64,000 nucleotides of DNA, from positions 3,968,001 to 4,032,000 of the forward strand of contig OX337230.1 of the NCBI GenBank assembly GCA_946965045.2. Reading direction: 5' to 3'. The notes below the pieces were generated by a model. That model saw only the letters and a list, made by a program, of their open reading frames with translations. It ran no database searches and was not told where the DNA came from. This document shows positions 42,601 to 50,828 of this stretch, piece by piece. The stretch comes from Epithemia pelagica (taxonomy: Eukaryota; Bacillariophyta; Bacillariophyceae; Surirellales; Surirellaceae). Each line of letters begins with the position of its first letter. Position 1 is the first letter of the stretch. A program made the position numbers and the translations under genes.

Positions 42601-44361
42601 ATCAGAATGGTATCGAGTAACCTGTCGGCCAGCCTGATGGAGGGAGACTTCGAATTGGTTCTTGGAATTAATGGTGTCGCTGCTACCAAGGGAGACTTGT
42701 GGATAGCAGAAAATGGCTTTTGAACCATGGTCAAAGAAAATGGTACCACCCACAAAGCGATGCTCTGGTCTTTCACGGCCTCGTGTGTGCCAAAGGCGGC
42801 CTCGAACGGTGGACTCGAAGTGATCCATTGAAACCAATTCACCGGGAGAGAGTTTTCGGTCTGTTGGAGTCAAATGGCCTGCTTGGGAGTGTGGTACATT
42901 AGCCTTGGACTGGATTGGCCGACGTCGAGCTTTGGCGTACAAACATGCCAGGCATTGTGGTGCATCACAACTACCACTGCTCTTGAATGTGCAAGGTAGA
43001 CATGATGATGTGCCATCGCTTGGGTCAGAGTTCGAGTTGTCACGATAGAGCCTCTGGAGACGACGCATGTGAATATGTCCCAAGCGTTGATGATCCAACA
43101 ACAATTGTTTCTGTGGTCGGCTCAAGTTCCGATTCATCTCGTCCAAGGGATTTTCGTCATGTTCGGCCAAGAACTGATGCAATGTGAGCTGATTATTGGT
43201 CACAGATGCAGTTTCCAAGTGACATCGACACCACTGATTAAATCCGCAACGACAATCAACCGGTCGGTGCTGGGCTGTTGCTTGAGTGTGATTCTTGATG
43301 TGTTTCACTCGAACGATGGGAAGATTACTGGAATAGTCGATGGGTACAGTAATACGCCGTTCGGATTCCTTGTCAATCATAATGCTTGCGAATGATTGGT
43401 TGCTGACGAAAGTTGGGAAACGTTGGTCTTGACGGAGGTAAGCAGCGTTAATCTGTGGAGAGCAAAGTCTTGTACCAGCTGCCTTACAGAGGTTGGCTGG
43501 ATAGACCCATCGTCGTACAGTGCCGTCTTCGTGAATGGCGTCATATCCAACAATACCGGTACCGATGATAGGAAAGCGGTTGTCACTTGCGGCAGTGGAC
43601 ATGGATCCGTAATTACCGTATACCAACTCAACAAAATCATCCTCACGCATGGTTAAGCCATTGGAGGCGCCAGTGTCAAGGATGATGGGTACCACTGGAT
43701 CACTTGGAGCGTCGTCAGTGTGAGCGACTTGAGATACGATCATGGTCGGATCAATATGATGCATGGCATAACGGTATGTGAAACGGGGTGTCTCACAATT
43801 CGCACGTAAAAGGTTGCTAAAATCTGGACCAAGGGTATAGATCTTGGGATCTCTTGACAAAGGTAACAACTTGAGCTTGTCGTAACAATCAACCGTGTGA
43901 TTGTGCAAACGTAAAGCACGTATCGTGGGCCAATGGTTCCAATTCGTGGCAGATCTTGACTTGGACCATGTGCGTCTTCGTGTTCTCGTACCATGCTCGC
44001 CCCTGACCCGTGGAGGAGTGAAACTCATGACTCCCAAAGGGTAAGTTGACGACGTGAACATGAGGAGATGAAAGGCAAGGTAAAGGACCGAAAGTGGAGT
44101 CAAACAAATCACGTGATCGGATAAGCAAAGGCGACTATCGAAACCACTAGGAGGAAAATGGAACGGAGGTTTGGGAAGCAATCGATTGAGGTGGCGAAGG
44201 TGAGCTCGACTGGACGACGTAAACCGATACAAACAACCAACCAAAGTCAACACAAAACAATCAACCGTCGAGATCAAACAAAACCAACCACAGAGGCATA
44301 GCCAACAAAGAATGGTGTCCAACCAAGGAGGATAGAGAGCATTGGAGTGCTGGAGAAACAC
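39625..44361 (-). CDS. pol: Copia-type Pol polyprotein (protease, integrase, reverse transcriptase, RNase H)
   Basis: A 1578-codon open frame. The aspartic protease motif is IILDTGASNGLT. The integrase has an HHCC-like zinc region (RLGHIHMRRL ... CLACLYAKA) and the acidic triad Asp in SMDHFES, Asp in YHSDNGVF and Glu in NAGAERAIQ. The reverse transcriptase has 'KARLVVRGDQQKASF', 'SIDFKNAFVQSDLPEPIYV' and the catalytic YVDD. RNase H has 'CYVDADFAG' and 'STMEAEYIAAS'. All catalytic residues are present. The frame is in -1 register relative to gag and is also open upstream across the gag stop codon, so Gag-Pol fusion by ribosomal frameshifting is plausible. No separate ATG lies at its start. Confidence 0.92.
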   Translation of the reverse strand: MFLQHSNALYPPWLDTILCWLCLCGWFCLISTVDCFVLTLVGCLYRFTSSSRAHLRHLNRLLPKPPFHFPPSGFDSRLCLSDHVICLTPLSVLYLAFHLLMFTSSTYPLGVMSFTPPRVRGEHGTRTRRRTWSKSRSATNWNHWPTIRALRLHNHTVDCYDKLKLLPLSRDPKIYTLGPDFSNLLRANCETPRFTYRYAMHHIDPTMIVSQVAHTDDAPSDPVVPIILDTGASNGLTMREDDFVELVYGNYGSMSTAASDNRFPIIGTGIVGYDAIHEDGTVRRWVYPANLCKAAGTRLCSPQINAAYLRQDQRFPTFVSNQSFASIMIDKESERRITVPIDYSSNLPIVRVKHIKNHTQATAQHRPVDCRCGFNQWCRCHLETASVTNNQLTLHQFLAEHDENPLDEMNRNLSRPQKQLLLDHQRLGHIHMRRLQRLYRDNSNSDPSDGTSSCLPCTFKSSGSCDAPQCLACLYAKARRRPIQSKANVPHSQAGHLTPTDRKLSPGELVSMDHFESTVRGRLWHTRGRERPEHRFVGGTIFFDHGSKAIFCYPQVSLGSSDTINSKNQFEVSLHQAGRQVTRYHSDNGVFTSDAFQESLKTNRNTFPSPLSTLSGVGAHHANAGAERAIQTVTYMARAMMIHCHIRWPSAFSPSLWPMALEYATWIYNHVPQEDNDMCPMEVFSGTKIDCTLLRRVRVWGCPSYVLDPKLQDGKKLPKWARRSRRGQFLGFSPQHSSLVGMIRNLDTGHISPQFHVVYDELFMSVNSTWSFPQDNSLPDFFTRDHYLDDHDPTRDGPLPDLDSVWSLPKVSFDDTSSLPVPNIPEGERAEQPSHDQPTTPSTPLDLGRNHRRTTLESHPNVTPIQLDDITPLSPLAETDETDSFDSTSDDMPTTPRSKPGESSPSSKSGELSPRSKTGESSPRSKTGESSPSPASDATHEPTTGRPHRQRRAPVRFPDNVDSHQDSSWAHTSVTGQRFSMTAINDDPTAFGHYANSIKWDFPNGLDPDKLTSTFDSRLLAQIQSPLGIIDDWHPLYFSAKAINEDAPSYFDIRLLSQEEQDKWIAAMDKELNELENKKTFKLVPRIQAKGKEIVDVMWTFVRKRKPDGTISRYKARLVVRGDQQKASFSRDDTFAPVIDWPTVRLLLNLSIQHNLHTVSIDFKNAFVQSDLPEPIYVNLPQGYGAGQSDKVLEVTKSLYGDCRAPRLWYDYLRNKLEQIGLKPDGSDPCLFIGMGCVMITYVDDAVICGHDEASVNRILEGLTQTKMDYEHLGDLPTYLGVEIKHHENGTVELRQPHLTRSIISALGLDKSNPKATPATKTIGKDLDGTPLNADYNYRSVVGMLLYLGNNTRPDCAFAINQTARFSNNPTALHGEALKRIGRYLMGTAERGLILKPSKDLSLHCYVDADFAGLWSNENPDDPTSVRSRTGFIITIGQSPITWSSKLQTEIALSTMEAEYIAASTSMRTLLPLRNQLAKIITHLHLNPAGPSFVCTVWEDNQAALQLATKDPPRMTPRSKHIGIKYHWFRAHINSPNSTDPNGIFMKAIATTDQLGDAFTKPLDTGPFETARKKIMGW

Positions 44362-44366
44362 CCGCC

Positions 44367-46220
44367 CTAGCGAAAATCCCGCAAGGAGGTAAGGGCAACA
44401 TTGGCGTAAGTCTGGGGTGGTGCAGCAGTCGGTGTAGCAGGGGCACTGTCAGTCAAAGAGGTGTCGGCGGCTGGAGGAGAATCCGTAGTGTTCGCAATGG
44501 CAGCCGTGTCAGAGGGTGTGGCTGCAGGAGAGCGGCTGGAATTCACCTTGGTGGGGTCATGACGGTCTGTGCTGTGGTTACCCCAACGGCCGATGCCGTT
44601 TGGAGTACCATTCGGACACAAGGCACACCACCACAATTTGCGCTTGGGATTCGTCGGATGAGGCTTGGAGTTGGCCTCACCAGGACCAGGAGGAGTAGTG
44701 TCGATCGGTAAAGGTGGACGACGACCATTGTTCGACTTGGGGGTTCCAACCGGAGCAGCTTTCTTGGTCTCAGTGAGAGCAGGAAAAGCGGAGGTATCGG
44801 TCTTGACGGTCGGAAGCCATTTCTCGGACAACAAAAGAGAATGGTATTTGGCCACGACACGTTCGCGTAATCCGAAAAAGTCTTGAAGGATGGGGTCGTC
44901 GTGATTCTCCAAATAGTCCATCATGCTGAGAAACTTTGGAACCGTGCAAGTGAGAAGTCGTTCGACGAAGATACTGCAAATGTCGGCCGGGACATGTCCA
45001 CTTAAGTTCAAACGTAGAACCACATTGTTAAACGTAGAGCAAAACTGATTTATGTTTTCACCCGGATAGGCAGTGACACTGTGTTTCTCCAATCGGCGGA
45101 CGATACCACGAGCGGCGTCGGTAGTAGTCGTCATGAGTTGCGTGAGGATCATATGAAGAACCAAGGGCCCACCCTGCTCGTTGTCAGGGATCGTGACCAA
45201 GCGATTTTCAAGATCGGCACGAAGAGTCCCATCACAGGAGGCAAGCAACAAGTCCTGAGTCCAAGACAGATTCTGCGGGTGCAGACTATCGGTGGTGCGT
45301 TCCGCATAGATCTGGTTGCTTAAGCGGACTTGAGCCTCGGAGAGCGAACAAGCATGGTCGAGTAAGCTCAAAGTAGCACCTGACGAGTCCAAAATGCCGG
45401 TTTCTTCATCAACAGGAAGGATATCAAACACCGAATGCATGCAGTACGTCGTAAGACGTGTCTTGAGTGTATAAAGTTGCATCATAATCTTGTTGTTGTC
45501 GTCGAAGAAGGACTTGTCATCGGTCGTACTGACAACGGCCCAGGTGAAACTGAAGGGAGGAGTAAGTCCAACAACGGCTTCATTACGAAAGTCAAACAGC
45601 GTCTTCCCGGATAAGGAACTGCGATAGGCTGGAGAGACCGTGTCGGCGAAAGCTCCGAGTTCAAAAGTACGACTCTTGGCGGCAGTCAAAGTGATACCAT
45701 TCATCTGAGTATCGGCTGAAAGGGAACCGACTCCAGAGGTCTTCTTGGGCGTTGAAACAGGAGTAGGGATCTTCATGGTCTCAAAGATAGTAGGCAAAGG
45801 CAAGGAACTCAACAGCAAAGGTAAGCGGTAAGTTTGAGTCTGTTTTGGTTTGGACCAAAAAGTGAGTGTTAGCTCCCGTGCTCCAAGTTGTGTTGGGCCC
45901 AGTAACGGAGTGTTCTGGTTGGTGGACCAAGTCTCCAACTGCAATGTTGACTCCCAGTTGCCGAATGTCGGTCGCGTCAGGGTTCGGATTCGTGTAGGGG
46001 GCACAAATGAAATTTGTCGTACCACGAATGAATCGTTAAGTAAAACAATTCTTGTCGGTAAGTAAACGGTCATCAGTAAGGTGAATACTGTTACAACCCA
46101 GTGGAACCGCTTGGGCTCATAACTTGTCATTGTGAAGGAGTTTTCTGTTCCACCCGACGAGTTGTTCGTAGAATGTCCGAATGAGGCGGCCGTTCCATTG
46201 AGGGAGGTTCCCATGGTCAT
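44367..46220 (-). CDS. gag: Copia-type Gag of the complete element, starting inside the 5' LTR
   Basis: A 617-residue capsid-type protein. The ATG at 46220 lies within the 5' LTR, so about 32 N-terminal residues (MTMGTSLNGTAASFGHSTNN and onward) are LTR-encoded and the primer-binding region is translated. A hydrophobic segment follows (VVTVFTLLMTVYLPTRIVLL). The central region is the capsid-like helical part (for example 'CSTFNNVVLRLNLSGH'). The C-terminus has a CxxC...HxxxxH zinc-knuckle-like motif and a Ser/Thr/Pro-rich tail ending TSLRDFR. The predicted hydrophobic N-terminal segment is unusual for a Gag. Confidence 0.85.
   Translation of the reverse strand: MTMGTSLNGTAASFGHSTNNSSGGTENSFTMTSYEPKRFHWVVTVFTLLMTVYLPTRIVLLNDSFVVRQISFVPPTRIRTLTRPTFGNWESTLQLETWSTNQNTPLLGPTQLGARELTLTFWSKPKQTQTYRLPLLLSSLPLPTIFETMKIPTPVSTPKKTSGVGSLSADTQMNGITLTAAKSRTFELGAFADTVSPAYRSSLSGKTLFDFRNEAVVGLTPPFSFTWAVVSTTDDKSFFDDNNKIMMQLYTLKTRLTTYCMHSVFDILPVDEETGILDSSGATLSLLDHACSLSEAQVRLSNQIYAERTTDSLHPQNLSWTQDLLLASCDGTLRADLENRLVTIPDNEQGGPLVLHMILTQLMTTTTDAARGIVRRLEKHSVTAYPGENINQFCSTFNNVVLRLNLSGHVPADICSIFVERLLTCTVPKFLSMMDYLENHDDPILQDFFGLRERVVAKYHSLLLSEKWLPTVKTDTSAFPALTETKKAAPVGTPKSNNGRRPPLPIDTTPPGPGEANSKPHPTNPKRKLWWCALCPNGTPNGIGRWGNHSTDRHDPTKVNSSRSPAATPSDTAAIANTTDSPPAADTSLTDSAPATPTAAPPQTYANVALTSLRDFR
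46112..46124 (-). other. Primer-binding site resembling the methionine tRNA anticodon arm
   Basis: Immediately inside the 5' LTR the minus strand reads AGTTATGAGCCCA, complementary to TGGGCTCATAACT, which looks like an anticodon stem-loop with CAT anticodon. Copia-type elements are known to prime from an internal half of initiator methionine tRNA. The same GTTATGAGCCCAAGCGG is present in the truncated element. Confidence 0.6.
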
Positions 46221-46392
46221 TCGGAAAAGTTCCGGTTTGCAGTTCGTAAGATTCTGCTAGGGACGAATGTAAACTGTAGTGCAAGTTTTGTTACTTCTCA
46301 AATTATGACTAGGAGCTAAGTTGGGTGTAGTGCGAGGTCGATATTTTGTTGCATGTGTGGGAGTGAATGGAGGAGGCGCATGAACGCTGATA
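46125..46392 (-). repeat. 5' LTR of the complete copia element
   Basis: 268 bp, matching 39339-39606. It contains the gag start codon at 46220. Confidence 0.9.
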
Positions 46393-46627
46393 TGAGGAGA
46401 TAAATGATGTAGTCTTGTATACAGGTGGCATATGAGTTGCGATGCGAGATCATGTCAGCTATGTCAAGAAAGGATGCCGTGGCTGCCACCATCCACTACA
46501 CATGTCGTACGACACTGCATCAATATGTGTGTACTAATGTGGGAATACGCGATGGAAACACAACTTACACGCATTACTATTTTCTGATTGTTATGATGAT
46601 AACCACCCAGTGCATGGTGATTACTCA
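46393..46627. other. Short repeat-derived spacer
   Basis: Starts with the right target duplication TGAGG. It contains GATGCGAGATCATGTCA and CCACCATCCACTACA motifs related to the 290-bp array at 38.3-39.0 kb, showing that the copia element inserted into that repeat family. Confidence 0.5.
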
Positions 46628-47681
46628 TTACATTGTTAACTTCACCTTTTCTTTTTCTTCATTAGACAAGAATTTCTTTGGAACTCCCAAACATCCAGCA
46701 TCTTCAACTGTCCGTGAACCATAAGGATAAAACAACTTCATCATTTCTTGTTTCTCTTCTGTATTTGCCCAGCCTGTATAAACCTCGAAGTCACTGTATT
46801 GCATGCGCAACAAGGATATAATACCATGCCGAGCAAGACCTTCCGACCCATCGATAGAAAAATTGCTCTCATTGAAATCCTCCAATCCATCCAACACTTT
46901 TTTGTCCTTGAACTTCAGATTATTCACAACGTCGTGAAATGAACGTGTCAAGTAACAAAGAGCTTCTGTATCTGGTTTCTCCTCCATATACACAGCAATC
47001 ATGCCAATATTTTTTATCATATGAATTCCCCGTTGACTTGGCTGTCCCCATCTGACGAATTTCTTTCCCATTCTCGTCCACCATGTAAAAGATGTTATTG
47101 GAGTCGACCATCATATCAGTGAAGAAGTTATTCATGCTATTCTCCACATTATTTATCATGAGGAAGTTTGAAAAACAATAGAGAAATGTACCATCGGATG
47201 CCTTTTTTGCAACAAGTAGTAAGATAACATATTTGTTCATCAGTTGGAAGGGGCCAATGCATCGCGTCTTTGTCAAGTAATTCGTCTTGGTTTCTGTTGG
47301 CTTGTTTGGGCTCCCTGAGACAAACTTAAGCTTCATACCTTCTTTAACAGGGGAATTCATAAGCATTTTCTTCGGTGACATAACAATCATGTTATCGTCA
47401 TCACTGTCATTATCTTCACTGTCTTCAATATCATCGTAGTCATTTGTTTTTATTTCCTTCGTCTTTAAGGTTTCTTCGATCTCCTTGAATGAATCGGTTT
47501 CCATCTTATCGTAAGTGGTTAGAAGTTTGGGTGGCATTGTTGGAGTGTCATCAGAATCATCACTGGAGAAAATTGTCAAGCTTCTAGATGGTCCTGCTTT
47601 GTTTGTCGAATCCTTGGCTTTCTTAGGGATTGACTTCTCTGTGCCATTTGTGGCAGGGCTGTTTCGTGTTGCTTGACCCAT
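46628..47681 (-). pseudogene. Unknown acidic-linker protein gene, broken by one frameshift at an A6 run
   Basis: Two overlapping minus-strand frames (47681 down to about 47010, then about 47013 down to 46628) together encode about 350 residues. The first part has Ser/Asp-rich linkers (SSDDSDDTPTMPPK, DDIEDSEDNDSDDD) and then a folded-looking region beginning 'YLTKTRCIGPFQLMNKYVIL'. The second part ('IGMIAVYMEEKPDTEALCYL' and onward) continues it naturally. The switch point coincides with six A on the minus strand (47008-47013), where one base more than expected is present. It is either a real lesion or a homopolymer sequencing error. I recognise no family. An intron is unlikely because the two frames meet without splice consensus. 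Confidence 0.5.
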
Positions 47682-48459
47682 AGTTGTGTCTGAATTTATG
47701 ACCAATGTTCAAATTCATCTATTCCTTTACCACTTCCATAACGTTTGTATCACTATCCACTGTCTATGCATGACAATGACGTCATGAAGATGAACAAGTG
47801 GATATGCTTCAATAAGCACAGTTCAAGTAGCTGACTTCATATCGCGTCACACTGCCGCAGCGTCTTGATTTTTGATCGCCTTCAGTGTACTTCACAACGC
47901 AGTTGACACATGGTTGATAGCGAGATGACCTCACCTCGTATGCAATTCAATACCTGTCAAATACGTCACACATCGCATCTTCTGTGACTTATGTTTCACG
48001 CACAAATCAAGACGTACTACATGTGTACTTGACACGCACCTAACGGAAAAGATGTCGTTCAGGTATGACAATTGGCAACAGAGCTTGCATGTACTTGAGG
48101 CCACTCGTCCCGCACATCGCACCATAGCGCACTTACCTCTAGAACGAAATACAGCTCATAGCTAGATTAGCGCGCTCACGGCCATGAGTCACGAGGTCGA
48201 CTTGCTTGATAAGGTATAAGATACTACGTAGTCGCGCGGGTCAGGACGAACATGGGAGAACAGCATATTTTAGATTATATTTTATAGAACGAAACACAGC
48301 TCATAGCTAGATTAACCCGCTCACGACCACGAGTCCCGAGTCGTACTTGCTTGATTAGGTATAAGGTTACGAGTCACGCGGGGAAGGACTCTTGATTGCA
48401 AGTTGTTTGTTTCTCTTCAAAGTCCGTTTGATACGCATCTGGAGCAACCGCGTTGTACA
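47682..48459. other. Intergenic region with promoter-proximal duplication
   Basis: Lies between divergent genes (unknown gene on minus, MBD-like gene on plus). A roughly 105-bp unit is repeated: 48141-48245 and 48286-48390, period 145, sharing GAACGAAAYACAGCTCATAG. TGACGTCA-like sites occur near 47770. Confidence 0.6.
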
Positions 48460-49286
48460 ATGGTAGTTACAGTCATCTTCATCGATTCCGACAACAGCTC
48501 CGAAGAAGAGGAGGAAATGAGGCGGGAGGATGGTGGAGGTCCTGAAGGCGCCATACCGGAAACAGATGCGGAAGTGGTCAGCCAGATAATTGAAGAAGAA
48601 GTTGCGGTTGATGATTCAAAGGCAACGCGAACAGGAGCGAACCAGGTTCGCTGTAAAACGAAGGCATTTGAGTCTGTGCTTGACCAATCTTCCTGTTACG
48701 AAAAAAAAAATGCTTGCCATCTGGAGGAAAGAAAAAACAAATAGCTACGAAATCTCTGTTGGATGACAAATCTCAGAAAGAAGGACCTTCGTTAAATGGT
48801 GGAACTACACCCACCGTATCGAGCACTTCAACCACACACAGCCCCAAACAATCCGTCAGCAAAAAGAAGTCTTTGGCTCCATCGCTTGGACAGAAATCAT
48901 CTTCTCCTACTCCGAAATCAACTTCTTCCGTTACATCATCGGTCAAGCCGAAAAAGGCAGTAACGAAAACAACGCTTGTGAAAGCAAAGAAGGAAATGGT
49001 CAAGCGGCAGACAAAAGCTTCCACAGACAAGTCAGCAAACGGTCCAGTCTATGTAGGTGTACCAACGGAATTCCTACGTGAAGAGGGTTGGCCCGAAGGT
49101 TGGGTGGAGAGGCGGTATAAGCGACAAAGTGGAATGACGAAAAGTCGCGTTGATTTCTACTGGTTTCCTCCTACGACGGACGGGAGAGAGCGGAAACTCC
49201 GTAGTATCGTGGAAGTCAAAAGGTACCTTGCCGTACTTGCGACGACAGGAAGTGAAGATAAAGCTTTTGCTGCTCGCAAGGGATAA
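48460..49286 (+). pseudogene. MBD-like (methyl-CpG-binding type) protein gene with a frameshift at an A10 run
   Basis: The first frame (ATG 48460 to about 48710) encodes an acidic N-terminus (FIDSDNSSEEEEEM). The second (about 48711-49286) encodes a Lys/Ser-rich linker and, at the end, a block typical of the MBD/TAM fold: 'GWPEGWVERRYKRQSG' then 'KSRVDFYWFPPTTDGRERKL' and 'VEVKRYLAV'. Known MBD proteins read methylated CpG or bind other chromatin partners; here the role would be nuclear. The frames meet at ten A (48701-48710); one more or two fewer A would join them. This may be a sequencing error or an inactivating change. No separate ATG serves the second frame at a convincing position. Confidence 0.55.
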
Positions 49287-49801
49287 ACCAATGTAAAATG
49301 ATTTACAGATCTGCAATCTTCAGGATGATGCGTGGTATGTCGCATCGTCTAAGTACTTTGTCAGAACACAGCTAAGAGCTACTAACGATGAAATGTAGTT
49401 GCAGTACAAATGAATGTAGGTAGTAGGACACCATTCTGTCTTCCAGGGGAACGTCATGAACAATCTTGTGCAGTCTATGTACTAAATCAGAATCAATGAC
49501 TTGGACCCATAACGTTTCCCCCCAATCCCTTGACGGAGGAATGCGAGCCAATTCGCCGGTTGAGGTCGAAGAATGGGCTAAGATAGAGTATGCCTTTGCG
49601 AACGCCATCCATCGAAATCATGACACAAAATCTCTGATTGTACTAGCATTCGAACCTTTGCTCTTTGTGTCAGTTGTGGCGGCGCCGCCTCCAAAGCCGC
49701 CCTTTCGAACGCCATTCGAAACACCACCAAGCCAAGCGAAGCCAGAGGAGACATTGTAGGTTGCAACGCTACCAAACAACCTCTGCTTGTAGTGCATCGC
49801 T

Positions 49802-50455
49802 CTATATTCCATTTTTGATTCTCTGACGTTCGTCACATTGCTTCGCCGCGATGATGTGCCCACCCCCAACACGTACTCAAATGGCATCCCCACTACCGCC
49901 GCTGATTCATCTTGCATCACATTTACACTGACAATCATTCTCTCAGATGCCTAGGGTCTGACGTGCGCCTGCACATTACTGACTTCATCTCGCATCACAT
50001 TTGATGTTACTGTGCACGTCACCTCTAAGGGGTCATAAGTCCGATGACATCAAACCGTTAGACCTACGAATGACGTAAGTGAAAATGTACACCCAACCAC
50101 CACACGTCACTGTAAAGTGACATCGTCTCACCTACATTGCGCACACTCTACAGCTTCGACCACCAGAAGCAGCACCCTATATTCCATTTTTGAATCCTGA
50201 CGTTCGTCACATCGCTTCGCCGCGATGATGTGCCCACCCCCAACACGTACTCAAATGGCATCCCCACTACCGCCGCTGATTCATCTCGCATCACATTTAC
50301 ACTGACAATCATTCTCTCAGATGCCTAGGGTCTGACGAGCGCCTGCACATTTCTGACTTCATCTCGCATCACATTTGATGCTACTATGCACGTCACTCTC
50401 TTAGGGATCATAGGTCCGATGACATCAAAACCGTTCGACCTACGAATGACGTAAG
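49802..50455. repeat. Direct repeat of about 280 bp, period 375
   Basis: Unit 1 covers 49802-50079 and unit 2 covers 50177-50455. They share long stretches such as GCTTCGCCGCGATGATGTGC and the TCTCGCATCACATTTGATG block, and both end CTACGAATGACGTAAG. They are separated by about 97 bp. Confidence 0.85.
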
Positions 50456-50469
50456 AAAAAGTCTATAGT

Positions 50470-50580
50470 AGTACGCATTAATGCGTGATCGCGTCAGTGA
50501 CCTCATGAATCCGGTATGACTAAGCGAATCTATAGTAGACGCATTAATGCGATCTCGCGTCAGCGACCTTATGAATTCTG
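50470..50580. repeat. Two copies of a unit containing the perfect palindrome CGCATTAATGCG
   Basis: The units share CTATAGTAG, CGCATTAATGCG, a GCGTCAGYGACC block and TATGAATYC/CATGAATCC, with a spacing near 67 bp. The 12-bp palindrome is perfect in both copies while the surrounding bases differ. Confidence 0.7.
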
Positions 50581-50828
50581 CAGTTTAGTAGCTATGCGAC
50601 TATGTGATACCATCTCGTATGACAAGTGATGATGATGGTGTCATCGACTTCTTGAATTCTAATTATATAGATAGCAATATGGCGGACCTCAAACAACATA
50701 TTTGTACCCGTCGGTACATGATACGGTGGAAGACGGCGCAGAAGTGTCATAACTTCTGATTACTTACATATGATGATTACAGCTGTCAAACTGGGTTCAA
50801 TTTTAGTCGTCTTCTCGTTTTGCTACCT

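Larger units (their letters stand above)
39339..46392 (-). mobile_element. Complete Ty1/copia (CoDi-like) LTR retrotransposon
   Basis: The element is 7054 bp, on the minus strand. It is bounded by 268-bp direct LTRs (39339-39606 and 46125-46392) that look nearly identical, with a TGAGG target duplication. It carries intact gag (46220-44367) and pol (44361-39625), a primer-binding region next to the 5' LTR, and a purine-rich tract next to the 3' LTR. Almost identical LTRs and open frames mean a recent insertion that may still be competent. The domain order protease, integrase, reverse transcriptase, RNase H is that of Ty1/copia. Confidence 0.95.
49287..50828. other. 1.5 kb repeat-rich region without a supported gene
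   Basis: Contains the 280-bp direct repeats and the palindrome-bearing repeats listed separately, with many TGACGT-like sites. A 97-codon plus-strand frame at 49466-49759 has no recognisable features. Confidence 0.5.

Noticed and set aside
46112-46124. A tRNA gene at the GGGCTCATAAC sequence
   Set aside because: Only the anticodon-arm-like part is present; there is no acceptor stem or T-arm, and its place next to the LTR explains it as a primer site.
49466-49759. 97-codon plus-strand frame
   Set aside because: It lies in repeat-rich DNA, has a low-complexity Pro-rich end and no recognisable domain.
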